A stretch of 64,000 nucleotides of DNA from Oscarella lobularis (lineage: Eukaryota > Porifera > Homoscleromorpha > Homosclerophorida > Oscarellidae), in the NCBI RefSeq assembly GCF_947507565.1, contig NC_089188.1, positions 124,001 through 188,000 on the forward strand. Direction: 5' to 3'. A model generated the notes under the pieces. The model ran no database searches. It had not been told where the DNA came from and worked only from the letters and a program-made list of their open reading frames with translations. Numbering within the stretch: the stretch's first letter is position 1; each line of letters opens with the position of its first letter. Positions 23,381 through 34,357 of this stretch are shown here, piece by piece. The position numbers were made by a program, and so were the translations under genes.

Positions 23381-26341
23381 ATGGCGGAAAATGCGAGCGA
23401 AAACCTTGTCCTCAGAGCGGGGATGAAATTCGACCGCTTTGAAGCTTGGAACGCCGCTTTGGTGAAGTGGGAAAAGGAAAATTTTACCCAGCTGTACGTT
23501 CGATCATCAAGATCAATCGAGGCTGGTCGAAAGCGAACGCCGAAAAAGCCATTGGCCGATCGACTTCAGTATTCTGAAATGACATACGCATGCATTCACG
23601 GCGGAAGAGATTTCAAAAGTCGTTCAAAAGGCGAAAGACCAAAGCAAAAGTGCGCTCGCATTTACCCTCAGTAACGAAGTCTTTACGCTAATTCCGCAGG
23701 ACATTTCTGCAAGACTGCCCATTTTACATCAAGCTAAACGCATCCGCTGATGGGCAATTTTTGGTGATAACATCTATTGGAGAAAATCACAATCACGACA
23801 TGGATATTAGCAAGGTGCTGAAATCAGTGTAATGTACACTTATACCAGTGGGGTTAGTGCAGGTGGCATTCAGTCATCTGCCTAAGCAGAGAAAACTGAA
23901 TGAAGCCGAAAGAGAGGAAACGCAGAAAATGTTAGGATTGCGACCAAACAAAAAATTGCTGCAGCACCACGTCGTGAAAACGACAGGAAAGCCGGTTGCC
24001 TTGAAGGACCTGCACAACTTAGCGGCGAATTCAAAGCGTGAAAAAGGCAGCAATCTGAAGCTACTTCTAACAGGGATGAAAAGCACTGAAAGTAACAAAC
24101 ACATTGTAACTGTCGCCGATAATGCAAAACTAAAAGCTGAATGATGTGTCTAATAGACTCTGTCACGGAAATTGCGTGCGATGCAGAAGGAACCATAACG
24201 ACAGTTTTCTTTCAGACACAAGAGATGAGGAATATGTTTTCTGTTTATCCTGAGGTTCTTTTGATGGACGCTACCTACAAGTTGAATGACTTGAGGATGC
24301 CATTGTACGTTCTTCTCACGATCGACGGAAATGGAGAAAGCGAGATTGTCGGACTATGGATGGTTGAAAGTGAAGGCAAAAGTAACCTTGGATTCGCTCT
24401 TGATGCTTTCAAGCGTCACAATGAAAACTGGGAGAAGATACGCTGTGTGATGACAGACAGGATATAACGGAGAGGGACATTATTTACGAAAAATTTCCTG
24501 GAAAATCGCTTCTAATATGCCTCTTTCACACTCTGCGCACTTTTCGGCGTGAAATTTCAACTGACAAACTAGGAATTACGATGGGAGAAAGACAACTGGC
24601 TCTAGAACTGCTCCAGAAGCTTGCTTACTCTCGATCACCAGAGGAATACGAAAAGAATTTTGAACAGCTTCGCTCCACAGCTCCTAGATCCGTATTTGAC
24701 TACTTCTGCGCTAATTGGCATGGTATACGCTCTCAATGGGTTGAAGGACTTAAAAACAGTCACGGCAACTTTCTAACAAATACCAACAATCGATTAGAAG
24801 CAATTAATCAAAAATTGAAGAGTGTGATCAAGCGATACTCGCCAAAGCCGGTTTTCTTCCATGATCTCATGACGTGCATTGCGTTTTTACAAGCAGAGCG
24901 CAAGCACCGCGCTCTTTCCAGGGCTGTAAAAGTGCCGGCATCTCACGTCTTGCTCAACGACGACTTGAAGCTGTACGAAAAATACCTTACACCCTTTGCC
25001 TTCAATCATGTGGAAAAGCAGTTTAATAAGATACCATCTGTCCAGTTCACCACTGATAGCTCAACGCACTTTCTTGTGCAGCATAATGATGGACATATTC
25101 TGGCCGCTATAGACTCCTGTTCCTGTGCGTTCTTTGAGTCCATGAAGCTACCATGCAAGCACATATTCGCTGCTCGCAGACGTAGTAGTCTGAGCATGTA
25201 TTCAGAAGATCTATACGATGTCCGTTGGACAAATAGTCATTACAGAAGCAAGCATTACGCATTTCATGGTGTCACTGCTGATTCTACTTTAGTAACGTCG
25301 GCTGGTAGCATTGAAGCCAATGTACTGGACGAGGGCTCGACAGCGGCGGCTCATCAGCAGACACTCACAGAGCAGCAGAAGTACAGAATTGCGTTTAAAA
25401 TTGCTCAGAAGACTGCGGAAAGCATGTCACACCTTGGATCTGAAGACTTCTTCGAGTATTTGAAAAAGCTGAAATCAGTTAATAATCTTATTATGGAAAG
25501 AAAGCCTATATATCTCAGTGAGTATTAATCAGCATTAAAAGTTGAACTAACGTTTGCAACATAATTTGAGCAGAATCAGAAGATGAGGAATGCTCTGATG
25601 GCAACATGGATGATGTCGACGGAAAGAGCAAAGAAGACAGCGAAGGAACAGAATTCGATGCAAAGATTCTTCAAAAGAAAAAGGATGGGAGCATTCAGGA
25701 AGGAACTGAAAGAAGGAGTAAGACTGGATACCTATTTCAGCTTAGCTAACAATACTAACACGCAAATCTGTAGCTCTTAGTCTGAAATTACCTCCACCAA
25801 TGCTAAAGAGAGGTCGTCCAAAAGGTGCAGATTTGACGGTTATTGGGCTGCCATCAAGCAAACGCAGAAAGTCGGATCAGCCATTGCCTTTCAAAAAAAA
25901 GTCCCCTCATGAGAAAGAGAAAAGTACGACGTTATCGACGCCTGTAACAACTACTAAACTTACTAGCAATCATTTTTAGCAATTCTGGAGTGGTTTGTGG
26001 AGAAAGAGGTTGCGCATAAAGCAATGCATGACAAGGTTTTGATTGAGGAAGAATTCGTCGAAACGAGGCCTGAAAGGGTTCCTATGAAGTGCACTGCGGA
26101 CGACGTTGCGATTCATCAAGTAAAGAAATACTTCAGTTTCGACGGATGGAAGGTTGTGATGAACGTTTACGAAGTGCTGAAAGAGAGGGGTGAGTGGGAG
26201 TGCAGAGTATGCCGTCAATCTCTGCAAAAATCCATCTCCGTGGGCTGCGACGGATGCCTTGAATGGTATCATTTGCGATGCCTTGGGCTAGACGACGCTC
26301 CCAAACGTAAAACATGGTTTTGTAGAGCATGTTTCAAGTAA
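23381..26341 (+). CDS. MULE transposase (FAR1/FLYWCH-like, DDE, SWIM, PHD), one frameshift
   Basis: Exons 23381-23649, 23700-23814, 23863-24091, 24157-25517, 25574-25717, 25774-25923, 25980-26341; introns 48-65 bp. Order: N-terminal FAR1/FLYWCH-like zinc-binding DNA-binding region (CIHGG...C-PFY...HNHD); MULE catalytic core with the first Asp in LLMDATYKLND and the second in MTD; SWIM zinc finger CSCAFFESMKLPCKHIFA; a linker with RGRPKG; and a C-terminal PHD finger (CRVC...CDGC...WYHLRC...WFCRAC). It resembles transposases related to vertebrate ZSWIM1/3 genes. At about 24457-24461, right at the second catalytic Asp, the frame is broken: the exon sum is one base short of a multiple of three, and adding one base restores a continuous frame of about 876 codons. 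This copy is probably inactive unless the gap is a sequencing error. The intron 3 donor (A|GTAACA) is the least certain boundary. Confidence 0.85.
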
Positions 26342-26405
26342 CTACTTGTCGAGCGTAGAGCGTGTTCTCTAAGTCCCAATAATGATTCTCTGCGCATGAT
26401 CCTAC

Positions 26406-26499
26406 GTCACGAATTACATAGATATATAGACTATATATAGACTGGCGTAACTGTAGCCAAAAGAAGTCCCGTTACGGTGGCGTAACTGTAGCCACTGCG
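26406..26499 (-). repeat. MULE right terminal inverted repeat
   Basis: Reverse complement of the left TIR, with one extra GTCTATATATAG copy. Followed directly by the TTTTTTCTA target duplication. Confidence 0.9.
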
Positions 26500-26508
26500 T
26501 TTTTTCTA

Positions 26509-27780
26509 TTCTTAGGTTTTCTACGGGGCGATTACTTCTTGCTACGATGTTCGTGGGGGGAATAACTCCGTAATTAAACTACTCTGGGTATTGTTATTTC
26601 TAATTGTGCGTTCTCTTGTTTTCTTTTAGGCTCTTATCTCTATAGGATTGCTATGTGTAAAAGATATTGATAGAAGGCAAGGAGCTGGCATTTTGTTTGC
26701 TATAAGTCAATAGCTGGCATTTTTAAAAGGTACGTCATCACCGTCACAACCATCTAAATTGATTATATGTCTTCATTCATATGGCACACAGATGACAAAG
26801 AAAAGATTCAGCGAAATGGAAAATGACTTTATTTGTCTTACTTTGCAGTACGTAATAATTTTTTGACTAGCACTAGGCGCATAATACAATCACGTGCGCT
26901 CGCGTCTCACGTGGTCCTAGTTAGGCGCGTGGAAAGTAGATAGGGCGGCACACACAATAAAGTAGAGTGAGTCATGTCAAATTTTATTAAATAAAGTCCC
27001 GGATGAAGATACAAAATTTAAACAGAGTTTCCCCTCTCCTCCATCCACTCCCTCGCCCCACATGGGAGGCAAGGCCAGGTGGGCACCTGCTGTGAGTCAA
27101 AGGACTCGTGGGGTCACTCCATACTCCCCCGCGGAGGGTGAGCCCGTTTAACCTCCTGGCTCCGAGCCTTGGACTGTGAAAGTGGCAGCTGGGATGTCAG
27201 TCCACTCACAGGTGCAATTCCAAGGGGCGTCACTGATTTACCCGCCAGTGCTCTGCCTTACGCGGAGAGGCAACTCTATAGCCTTTGCAGAGGTATGGCC
27301 TATTTATCGCTCTTGGCCACAGAGGGATGGCTGCGTCTGCCTCGTCTGATTGGAGAAACAACTACACGGCAAAACAATTGACAAAGGGGAAAACAAAGAA
27401 AAGTACCTGGCGTCGGCCAAAGTCTCGAGCAGATAAACGTCCGGAACAACTAAAGGCCTATTTGTCGCTCTTGGCCACAGAGGAATGGCTAGCATGAAAT
27501 ATAAGGTCTATGAGTAATTTTATTAGAAATAGAAAATTACTCAAGGGACTATGAGTAAACTTGGGATACCTCTATAGTTATTACTCTAAGCCTAGTCCTT
27601 AGGGAAGACGTTTCTCAACTGAAGCGATATAACTTCTTACCTCAACATCTGCATAGGGATCCGGATGGTCTTTGACATAGCTACACGCCCGAAGGATATT
27701 CAGTCGCGTTTTTGCGGGCCCCCAGGGCCCGCTTGACACAAGGGAAGATACACCTAAAAAATAAAAAATAAATAACAATT
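26509..27780. other. Spacer, possible retroelement 3' tail
   Basis: No convincing gene. 26960-27500 has a GC-rich unit in which TATTTATCGCTCTTGGCCACAG occurs twice (about 27300 and 27458, roughly 157 bp apart). On minus this stretch ends near AATAAAATTTGACATG, like a polyadenylation region, so a degraded retroelement tail is possible. The rest is A/T-rich and featureless. Confidence 0.35.
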
Positions 27781-27788
27781 ATATTTTT

Positions 27789-27804
27789 GGTTGCTATGGC
27801 AACC
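27789..27804. promoter_or_regulatory. RFX-type X-box-like site
   Basis: GGTTGCTATGGCAACC, one base off the symmetrical GTTGCCATGGCAAC consensus bound by RFX factors. It lies at the edge of a CpG-rich stretch. No adjacent gene could be tied to it. Confidence 0.35.
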
Positions 27805-29190
27805 AAACTTTGGCTATCAACAATTCCGGGGTCAGAGAGACCAGATAAAAAATCTCGGCTCGATCCGACAAAGGGAAGGCACTTTGCCAACGTCGCAAAG
27901 ATGTACAAAAACCCAAAAACTTTACGAGTGGAAATTTCACTCAAAAATTTGACCGACGGCCACCAAACCCTTTCGTCCCTTGCGTACCACCCAATAGAAA
28001 TCCTCTCCAGGAATAATCGCGAACAAATTCCTTCAGGGGACGGAGAAAATCGAAAAACAATTTCGAATTTTCTCGTTCGCGATCAAACGACTTAAAAATC
28101 GTGCCGTTTCGCCACGAAACGTCGCACGACGACCGGACCGCGACTAATCAAATCGCCAACGATGACTCTATAAGATTGGCTCAAAGCCGTGTGGAAATTC
28201 GCGAGTTTTCGACAAAAAAACGTGTCGAATAAACAAACACGCTTACTCGCGTGCGTCAAAATCACCCCACCTTTGCGACGCCGTCTTTCCTCGACAACGC
28301 AACGTACGGCGACGAACGTGCCATCGATCGAAAGCCTATATCATCTAGTTTTCGATTTTCGATTCGCCGACGGCATACGATGCGCCGTTTCTCGTGGAGC
28401 GAGCGCGAAAGTTAGGGGCCACGCCCCCTTTTTCGCGCATCAAAATCGTCGCAAACGACTCGAAATACGCCACGGAATGCAGCTAAACGCTTCGTAACGT
28501 TCCGAAAACATGATTCTGCGTCGAAAAAAAACGATTCAAGCGCATTTCGCACGGCGCGTCGCACCTTGGCGACGGGACGCCTCGATTTCGATCGTTTCGC
28601 GCCATTGCGAACGGTCGAACGGGTTCTAAACTACTCAAGACTCACCTCTTTCACTCTTTTGACGTCGCTCAAGCTTCGAATCCGTCGTTTCGAGCCATTG
28701 ACCATTCATTCGTAAAAAACGAGTCAAGCGCTAACGTACGCACGTGACTATTGTGGATTATATAAGTGACGTCAAAAACAAGTATTGAAAACCATGATTT
28801 CACACTATTTACAATCGATAAAAGTATAGCAAGGGTTTGAGAGGGTATTCGAGGCAAAACGGCGCACGTTACGCAATAAACGAGCCCGAATTCCACTCGA
28901 CGGCAGCTCTAGCTACACCGTCTGTTCGCTCTAACTCGGTTTGCTTTGTACCTAACCCGATCCCTACCCCTAAACCTTCACCCCAGTATCTGTCCACGCG
29001 GTTCTCGCTTTCCACGTGTCCGTTGCGCCTGTTATGACGACTGGAACGGCGCGTCGTTCGTATTCTCGTAATTTTAAAATTGTAACTAAGTGTGCGTACC
29101 GCTGAGACAAGACCTTCGGCCCATTGGCTATCATCGGAACCAGGAACGCCAGGACGAAGCTAAATTCAATCAATTAAATTAAATACAAAG
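27805..29190. other. CpG-rich spacer
   Basis: Rich in CG dinucleotides and TTTCG/CGAAA words between 28080 and 28700, then A/T-rich. Short open frames on both strands match no family I recognise. No further talin exon was found here on the minus strand. Confidence 0.4.
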
Positions 29191-29209
29191 TGTTAGTTTC
29201 TCTTCTTAC

Positions 29210-29503
29210 TCTTCCTTGAGCGACTAATTCTCGTTGTGCCGCCGTCGCAGATTTGATGAGCGCGCCTGTCGCTGATGCGATGGCGCGCGCCGCTTCCAGG
29301 ATCTGCTCATCGAAACTCAACGTCTCATCGGCTTCGTGTTTCTTCTCGCGCGGTTTTAGGAGCGCTAGTTTCTTCGCCGCCGCTTCGATCGACGCCGCAG
29401 CGTTGAGCAATTCATTCTCGGCGATGATGTTGGGATCGGTCGGATCGACCCAATCGTTTCCTTTGAGAACTTCCGCTGATTGCTGTTTCTGACGGTACAG
29501 TTC
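29210..29503 (-). CDS. Isolated talin-like exon (C-terminal rod helices)
   Basis: Reads from an acceptor (CTGCAG|GAACTG) to a donor (AGA|GTAAGA). The product contains DWVDPTDPNIIAENELLNAA, then AAAKKLALLKPREKKHEADE and ILEAARAIASATGALIKSA followed by AAQRELVAQGR. These closely match the talin rod just before its actin-binding I/LWEQ region. Talin is a roughly 2500-residue focal-adhesion protein linking integrin to actin. I could not find the neighbouring talin exons up- or downstream, so this may be a captured or duplicated exon, part of a gene with long repeat-filled introns, or a relic. The frame is also open into the Ala/Pro-rich repeat on its 5' side. Confidence 0.75.
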
Positions 29504-29840
29504 CTGCAGGTGCTCGCGCGGGTATTGATGCAGATATAGCTGGTGCTGGTGAAGCTGGTGGAGGTCTGTTGACGGTGCCGGTGCAGTTTCTGCTTCTACT
29601 TCCGGTATTACTGCAGATGCGAGGGCAGCAGGTGCTGATCCTGGCGCAGTTGCTGCCTCCGGTGCTGGTGCCAGTGCAGGAGCTGCTTTCGGTACTGGTG
29701 CCGTTGCAGAAGCTGGTTTTAATGCTGCTTCCGGTGCTGGTTCCTGTGCAGGAGCTGCTTCTTGTGCTGGCGCAGGTGAAGAAGCTGGTTCTGGTGCTGA
29801 TGCCTGTGCTGCTGCTTCCGGTCCGGCTGCTGCTTCTGGC

Positions 29841-29892
<52 letters not shown>

Positions 29893-31030
29893 ATGCTAGT
29901 GCTGGTGATGGTGCTGTTGCTGCTGCTGCCGGTGCCGGTGCTGGTGCTGCTACTGCTGCTGCTGCTGCTTCCGGTGCTGGTCCCCGTGAAGGAGATTCTT
30001 CTCGTGCTGGTGCAGGTGAAGAATCTGGTTCTGGTGCTGATCCCGGTGCTGCTGCGGCTGCTTCCGGTCCTGCTGCTGCTTCCGGTCCTGCTGCTGCTTC
30101 CGGTGCTGCCGCTGCCGCTGCTGCTGCTACTTCTGCTGCAGTTGCTGCAGCTTCCGCTGCTAGTGGTGGTACTGCTGGTGCGGGTTGTGCTTTTGCTGCT
30201 TCCGGTGCCGGTGCTGGTGCTGTTACTGCTGCTGTTGCTGCTGTTGCTGCAGGTGCTGATGCTGCTGGTGCTGCTGGTGCTGCTGCTGGTGCAGGTGCTG
30301 GTGCTGGTGCTGGTGCAGGTGCTGGTGCTGCTACTGCTGCTGCTGCTGCTGCCGGTGCTGGTTCCTGTGAAGGAGCTTCTTCTCGTGCTGGTGCAGGTGA
30401 AGAATCTGGTTCTGGTGCTGATGCCGGTGCTGCTGCTGCTTCTGGTCCTGCTGCTGCTTCCGGTACTGCTGCTGCTGCTGCCGCTGCTGCTGCTTCTGCT
30501 GCAGTTGCTGCAGCTTCTGCTGCTAGTGCTTGTGTTGCTGGAGCGGCTTGTGCTGTTGCTGCTGCTGCCGGGTCCAGTGATGGTGCTGCAACTGCTGCTG
30601 CTGCTGCTGGTGCTGGTGCTGGTGCTGGTGCTGGTGCTGGTGCTGGTGCTGCTACTGCTGCTGCTGCTTTTGCTGCTGCTGCTTCCGGTCCTGCTGGTGC
30701 TTCCGGTTCTGCTGCCACTGCTGCTTCCGGTACTGCTGCTGCTGCTGCTGCCGCTGCTGCTGCTGCTGCTTCTGCTGCTTCTGCTGCAGCTTCTGCTGCT
30801 AGTGCTGGTGCTGCTGGTGCGGCTTGTGCTGTTGCTGCTGCTGCCGGTGCCGGTGCTCGTGCTGCTACTGCTGCTGCTGCTTCTGTTGCTACTGCTTCTG
30901 CTGGTGCTGGTGCTGGTGCTGGTGCTGCTGGTGCTGCTGGTGCTGCTGGTGCTGGCGCTGGTTCTGGTACTGGTGCTGGTGCTGGTGCAGCAGCTGCTGC
31001 TGCTGCTGCTTTCGGTGCTGCTGGTGATGA
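29504..31030. repeat. GCT/GGT trinucleotide-rich repeat, Ala/Pro-coding on minus
   Basis: About 1.5 kb of imperfect GCTGCT/GGTGCT repeats with a higher-order unit repeated at least three times: on minus it encodes a segment with SAPEPDSSPAPAREE and EPAPEAAAAAVAAPAPAP. The minus frame is open throughout and continuous with the talin exon. The plus strand is also open (Leu/Val-rich), so openness alone does not prove coding. Confidence 0.8.
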
Positions 31031-31036
31031 TTCTAC

Positions 31037-31079
31037 TACCTAGCTACCTAGCTACCTAGCTACCTAGCTACCTAGCTAC
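31037..31079. repeat. 8-bp tandem repeat (CTACCTAG)
   Basis: Five perfect to near-perfect copies of CTACCTAG. Confidence 0.9.
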
Positions 31080-31196
31080 GAGACTAATTAGATCTATTTA
31101 ATTTAGTTACTTAATTCTTATTAATCTACTGATCTATACCTTAAAAAGGTGATCCTTGAAAAACCGTCATTGCGTCGGTCCTCGACGCTGTCCTCT

Positions 31197-31250
31197 CGTC
31201 CGTCGTCCCGTCGTCCCGTCGTCCCGTCGTCCCGTCGTCCCGTCGTCCCT
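31197..31250. repeat. 8-bp tandem repeat (GTCGTCCC)
   Basis: Six to seven copies of GTCGTCCC within a short tract, ending at GTCGTCCCTGCATAG. Confidence 0.9.
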
Positions 31251-31299
31251 GCATAGAGTACCTATATACTCAAAAAAAGAACGAGCAAAAGAAATATCA

Positions 31300-32480
31300 T
31301 GAGCGCTACATACAGATACCTTTGCGAATGCCGGTTTCGTCCCCTCTTCTTCATCCTGCTTGAGACCTAATGCTCAAAGAAAAGCAAGCAAGGGAAACTG
31401 TAAACAATCCATACAGATACCTGTGCTATTTCTTCGTCTGCATCATCTTCGTCCACGTCTTTTTCGTCCCTTCTACTTCATCTTCCTTGAGCACCTAAAA
31501 CTCAAACAGAAGCAAGCAGGAGAAAATATAAGCTACCCATACAGATACCTCTGTCATTCTTCGTCTCCGTCATCTTCGTCTCCGTCATCTTCGTCTCCGT
31601 CATCTTCGTCTCTTCTTCTTCATCCCATCGTCGTCCTAAAACTCAAAGAAAAAACAGCAAGAGAAGCACTAAACGATCCATACAGATACCTCAGCAATAT
31701 CTTCGTCCACATCTCTTTCGTCTACATCTACTTCGTCCCTTTGACGTCGATAACCTAAATCTCAAGAAAAAGAAAGCAAAAGAAAAAATAGGCAATCCAT
31801 ACAGATACCTCTGCAAATTCTTCGTCTACGTCCTCTTCGTCGCCTCTACTTCGTCTACATCGCCTTCGTCTACTTCTACTTCATTCCTTCGTCCTTGAGA
31901 ACCAAAACCTCAAAAAAAAGAAAGCAAAAGAAAAACTAAGCATTCCATACAGATACCTCAGGACATTCTTCGTCTACATCATCTTCGTCGACTTCGTTTT
32001 CGTCTACATCATCTTCAACATTCCGGCGCACCTAAAACTCAAAAGAAAGCGAGCAAGGGAAAAAATAATCAACCCATGCAGAAACCTGTGCCATTTCTTC
32101 GTCCACGTCATCTTCGTCTCCATCATTCGTCTTCATCGTCTTCGTCCCTCTTCTTCGACCGTGCGTCCTTGAAAACCTAAATCTCAAAGAAAAGAAAGCA
32201 AAAGAAAAAATGAGTACTCCATACAGATACCTCTTGCATTTTTTCGTCCACTTCCTCTTCGTCTGCTTCTTCTTCGTCTTCGTCCCCTTCAAGTCAGCAT
32301 CATCTATTCAAAAAAGCCAGCAAGTGAAAATGAAAGCACTACATACAGATACCTCAATCTTCGTCCCTCACTTACGTCAACGTCGTCCTCTTGCCTTCCC
32401 GTCTTGCATCCGCCCTAAATCTAAAAAAAAGAAAGCAAAAGAAAACGCAAGGATAATATACAGGTACCGCATAAGACGTC
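31300..32480 (-). repeat. Tandem exon/intron-like units encoding acidic sequence
   Basis: About ten units of 100-150 bp. On the minus strand each has a pyrimidine-rich TTTTCTTTGAG..TTAG acceptor-like end, a 70-100-bp GACGAAGATGATG-rich segment (Asp/Glu coding in one frame), then GTATCTGTATGG, a donor-like sequence recurring at about 31311, 31412, 31540, 31677, 31797, 31946, 32219 and 32341 (diverged copies at 32074 and 32457). Several segments have stops in all frames, so many copies would be untranslatable as drawn. Either a tandem array of small exons in a poorly conserved gene, or a satellite derived from one. Confidence 0.55.
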
Positions 32481-34357
32481 TTCAATGGGCGTAGCAAAAT
32501 CCCGTCCGCACCTAGGCCCCCTAAAGAAAGCAGAAGTACGGAAAAAAGACATCGATTAATACAGACCTTTATTTGAATGTCGTCTTCCGTTGAGGCGACG
32601 ATCTTCATCAGGACGCCTGCAAGAAAAATTAAATTAGTAAAAATGAATAAAAAATTCTATTTATCTATCTATCTAATTAATTGATTAATTAATTAATTAA
32701 TTACCTAATTAATTACCCTAATTAATAATCTTCTACCCTAACTGCCTCTAATTTCCTCTATAGATGCCTAAAGTAAGATGATTGACGAGGTGAAGATTAG
32801 GTGAAGTTGAAGTGTAAGAAGATGACGTGTAAATGAAAAATGAAGTGAAAATAAACGAAGAACCTACAATGAAAAAGATTAATAACAAATTAAGTATAGA
32901 AGGACAGCTACGTAGGTACACCTAAATCAAACAAGTCTATAAGAAAATGACAATAAATAAGTATAAAGGACTCGTACCACCGGCGTTTCACCACGCCCAG
33001 TATTGAAGTAATAAATTAATTACGTTAAGAACCTATGCTGAAATAAAAGAGATGATTAATTAAAGAAAACAGGTACGCAAGTAAAGTAAACCTAAATAAA
33101 ACGAATTTAATAAAAATGGCAATAAATAAATAAATAAAAGTGTCATACCACCAGCGCTTGACAACGCCCAGCATTGAAAAATTGAACCGTTCACGATTTA
33201 CCTAAGGAAACAAACGTTAGGATCGAGTAAAATTAAATTCACCTCATATTCTGAATGTTCCTTGAAAGGGACCCCACTCACTAAAGCACAACGATTCCTT
33301 TGCGACGTAAGAGCAACCGAACTCTAATGCTTCAAAGAATTGTTTACTTTTGAAAGGGCGCCTTCGAAAGTGCTAAAAAAAAAAGGAATTAGCGAAAACG
33401 TGCATGATACGCCTTCTAGCTGCAAATGCGGACGAAGAAAGCGCAAGCGAGACACAATTTCCTAAGGAGACAAACGTTAGAGCCTAAACCAATGAGAATT
33501 CGCTTCGATTTTTCAAAGTGCCTAGTCGAAAAAAGGGGCCCCCACTCACGCGAAGTCGTTTTTGGGAGCGAAACAGATCCGAAGAGCCTCGATCGGCCAA
33601 AAGAACGTCCTCGAAGGCTAAGAAGAGACACTATAGGGAAACGCGAACGCACACCGCGTCACGCCCACGCAAACACCGCCATCTTCGCTTGTCATGTCGA
33701 GTCTTCGTTCGGCGAACTGGGGTAAAATGGACGACCAGCAGCGACTACCTGCGAAAAACAGTCGATCGGCTTACCATTGACGAAGGAAAGCAGAACGATT
33801 GAGCCTCGAAGAAGACTCGTACGACGTAGAAGCGAGTTTTCCCTTCGCGATTGGGTAAAGACTGAAATGAGAGGTTAAACTACAGCCATCAGCGCTAATT
33901 TCAGCTGGAGCGGGTCTCCTTGAGTCGTTTCGTCGTCGTGCTGCTCCAACTATCTTTACGGGAGTTTGACACGTGTCACTGATGTCACGAAAAGTTCCGG
34001 ACAATCACGTGCTGCACGTATGGCGCGAAAAATGCGCTGCACGTGAGGTAGGCTCATTCTTTGGCAAAGCGTAATTGTAAAAGGGAATACAAATGAGTAT
34101 GATACCAGACGATTTTTACGGTGTTGTTCCTACTAGCTACTTCAGTATCACTCTATTCTTGTGTGTGAGCGCCTGCAATGCAATCAGCCAATGTATCTGT
34201 TTCATTCACACTTAGACAACAGTCTACATCAGCATCTGTCAAAGCAAAGATGCCCATTGCAGCATATAGCATTGCTCACAGCAAAAGCCTTGCCAATTAG
34301 ATTACGATTACGTAAATTGAATATTTCCAAGAAAATACAAAGGGCTAATGGTAATTT
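32481..34357. other. A/T-rich spacer with small local repeats
   Basis: TTAATTAATTAATTA tract near 32690. A segment CCTAAGGARACAAACGTTAG occurs at about 33198 and 33461. Paired segments near 32975 and 33145 (CCACCRGCGYTT) indicate a diverged tandem duplication. Open frames at 33416-33802 match no family I recognise. Confidence 0.4.

Larger units (their letters stand above)
23234..26499 (+). mobile_element. Mutator-like (MULE) DNA transposon
   Basis: Terminal inverted repeats begin CGCAGTGGCTACAGTTACGCC at 23234 and end with its complement at 26499. They match for about 83 bp (left to 23316, right from about 26406), apart from a roughly 12-bp duplication (GTCTATATATAG) in the right copy. A 9-bp target duplication, TTTTTTCTA, flanks it at 23225-23233 and 26500-26508, the size expected for Mutator-like elements. 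Inside is one plus-strand transposase gene. The left TIR is related to that of the short element at 49031-49528. Confidence 0.95.

Noticed and set aside
27160-27490. Short plus-strand gene with repeated LSLLATEGWL-type sequence
   Set aside because: The similarity comes from a repeated DNA segment (about 157 bp apart), with no wider coding support.
29569-31059. 496-codon Leu/Val-rich plus-strand open frame
   Set aside because: Antisense reading of the GCT/GGT repeat opposite the talin-linked frame; no recognisable domain.
33416-33802. Overlapping 78-99-codon frames on both strands
   Set aside because: No family, no splice context, and both strands open in the same CpG-richer stretch.
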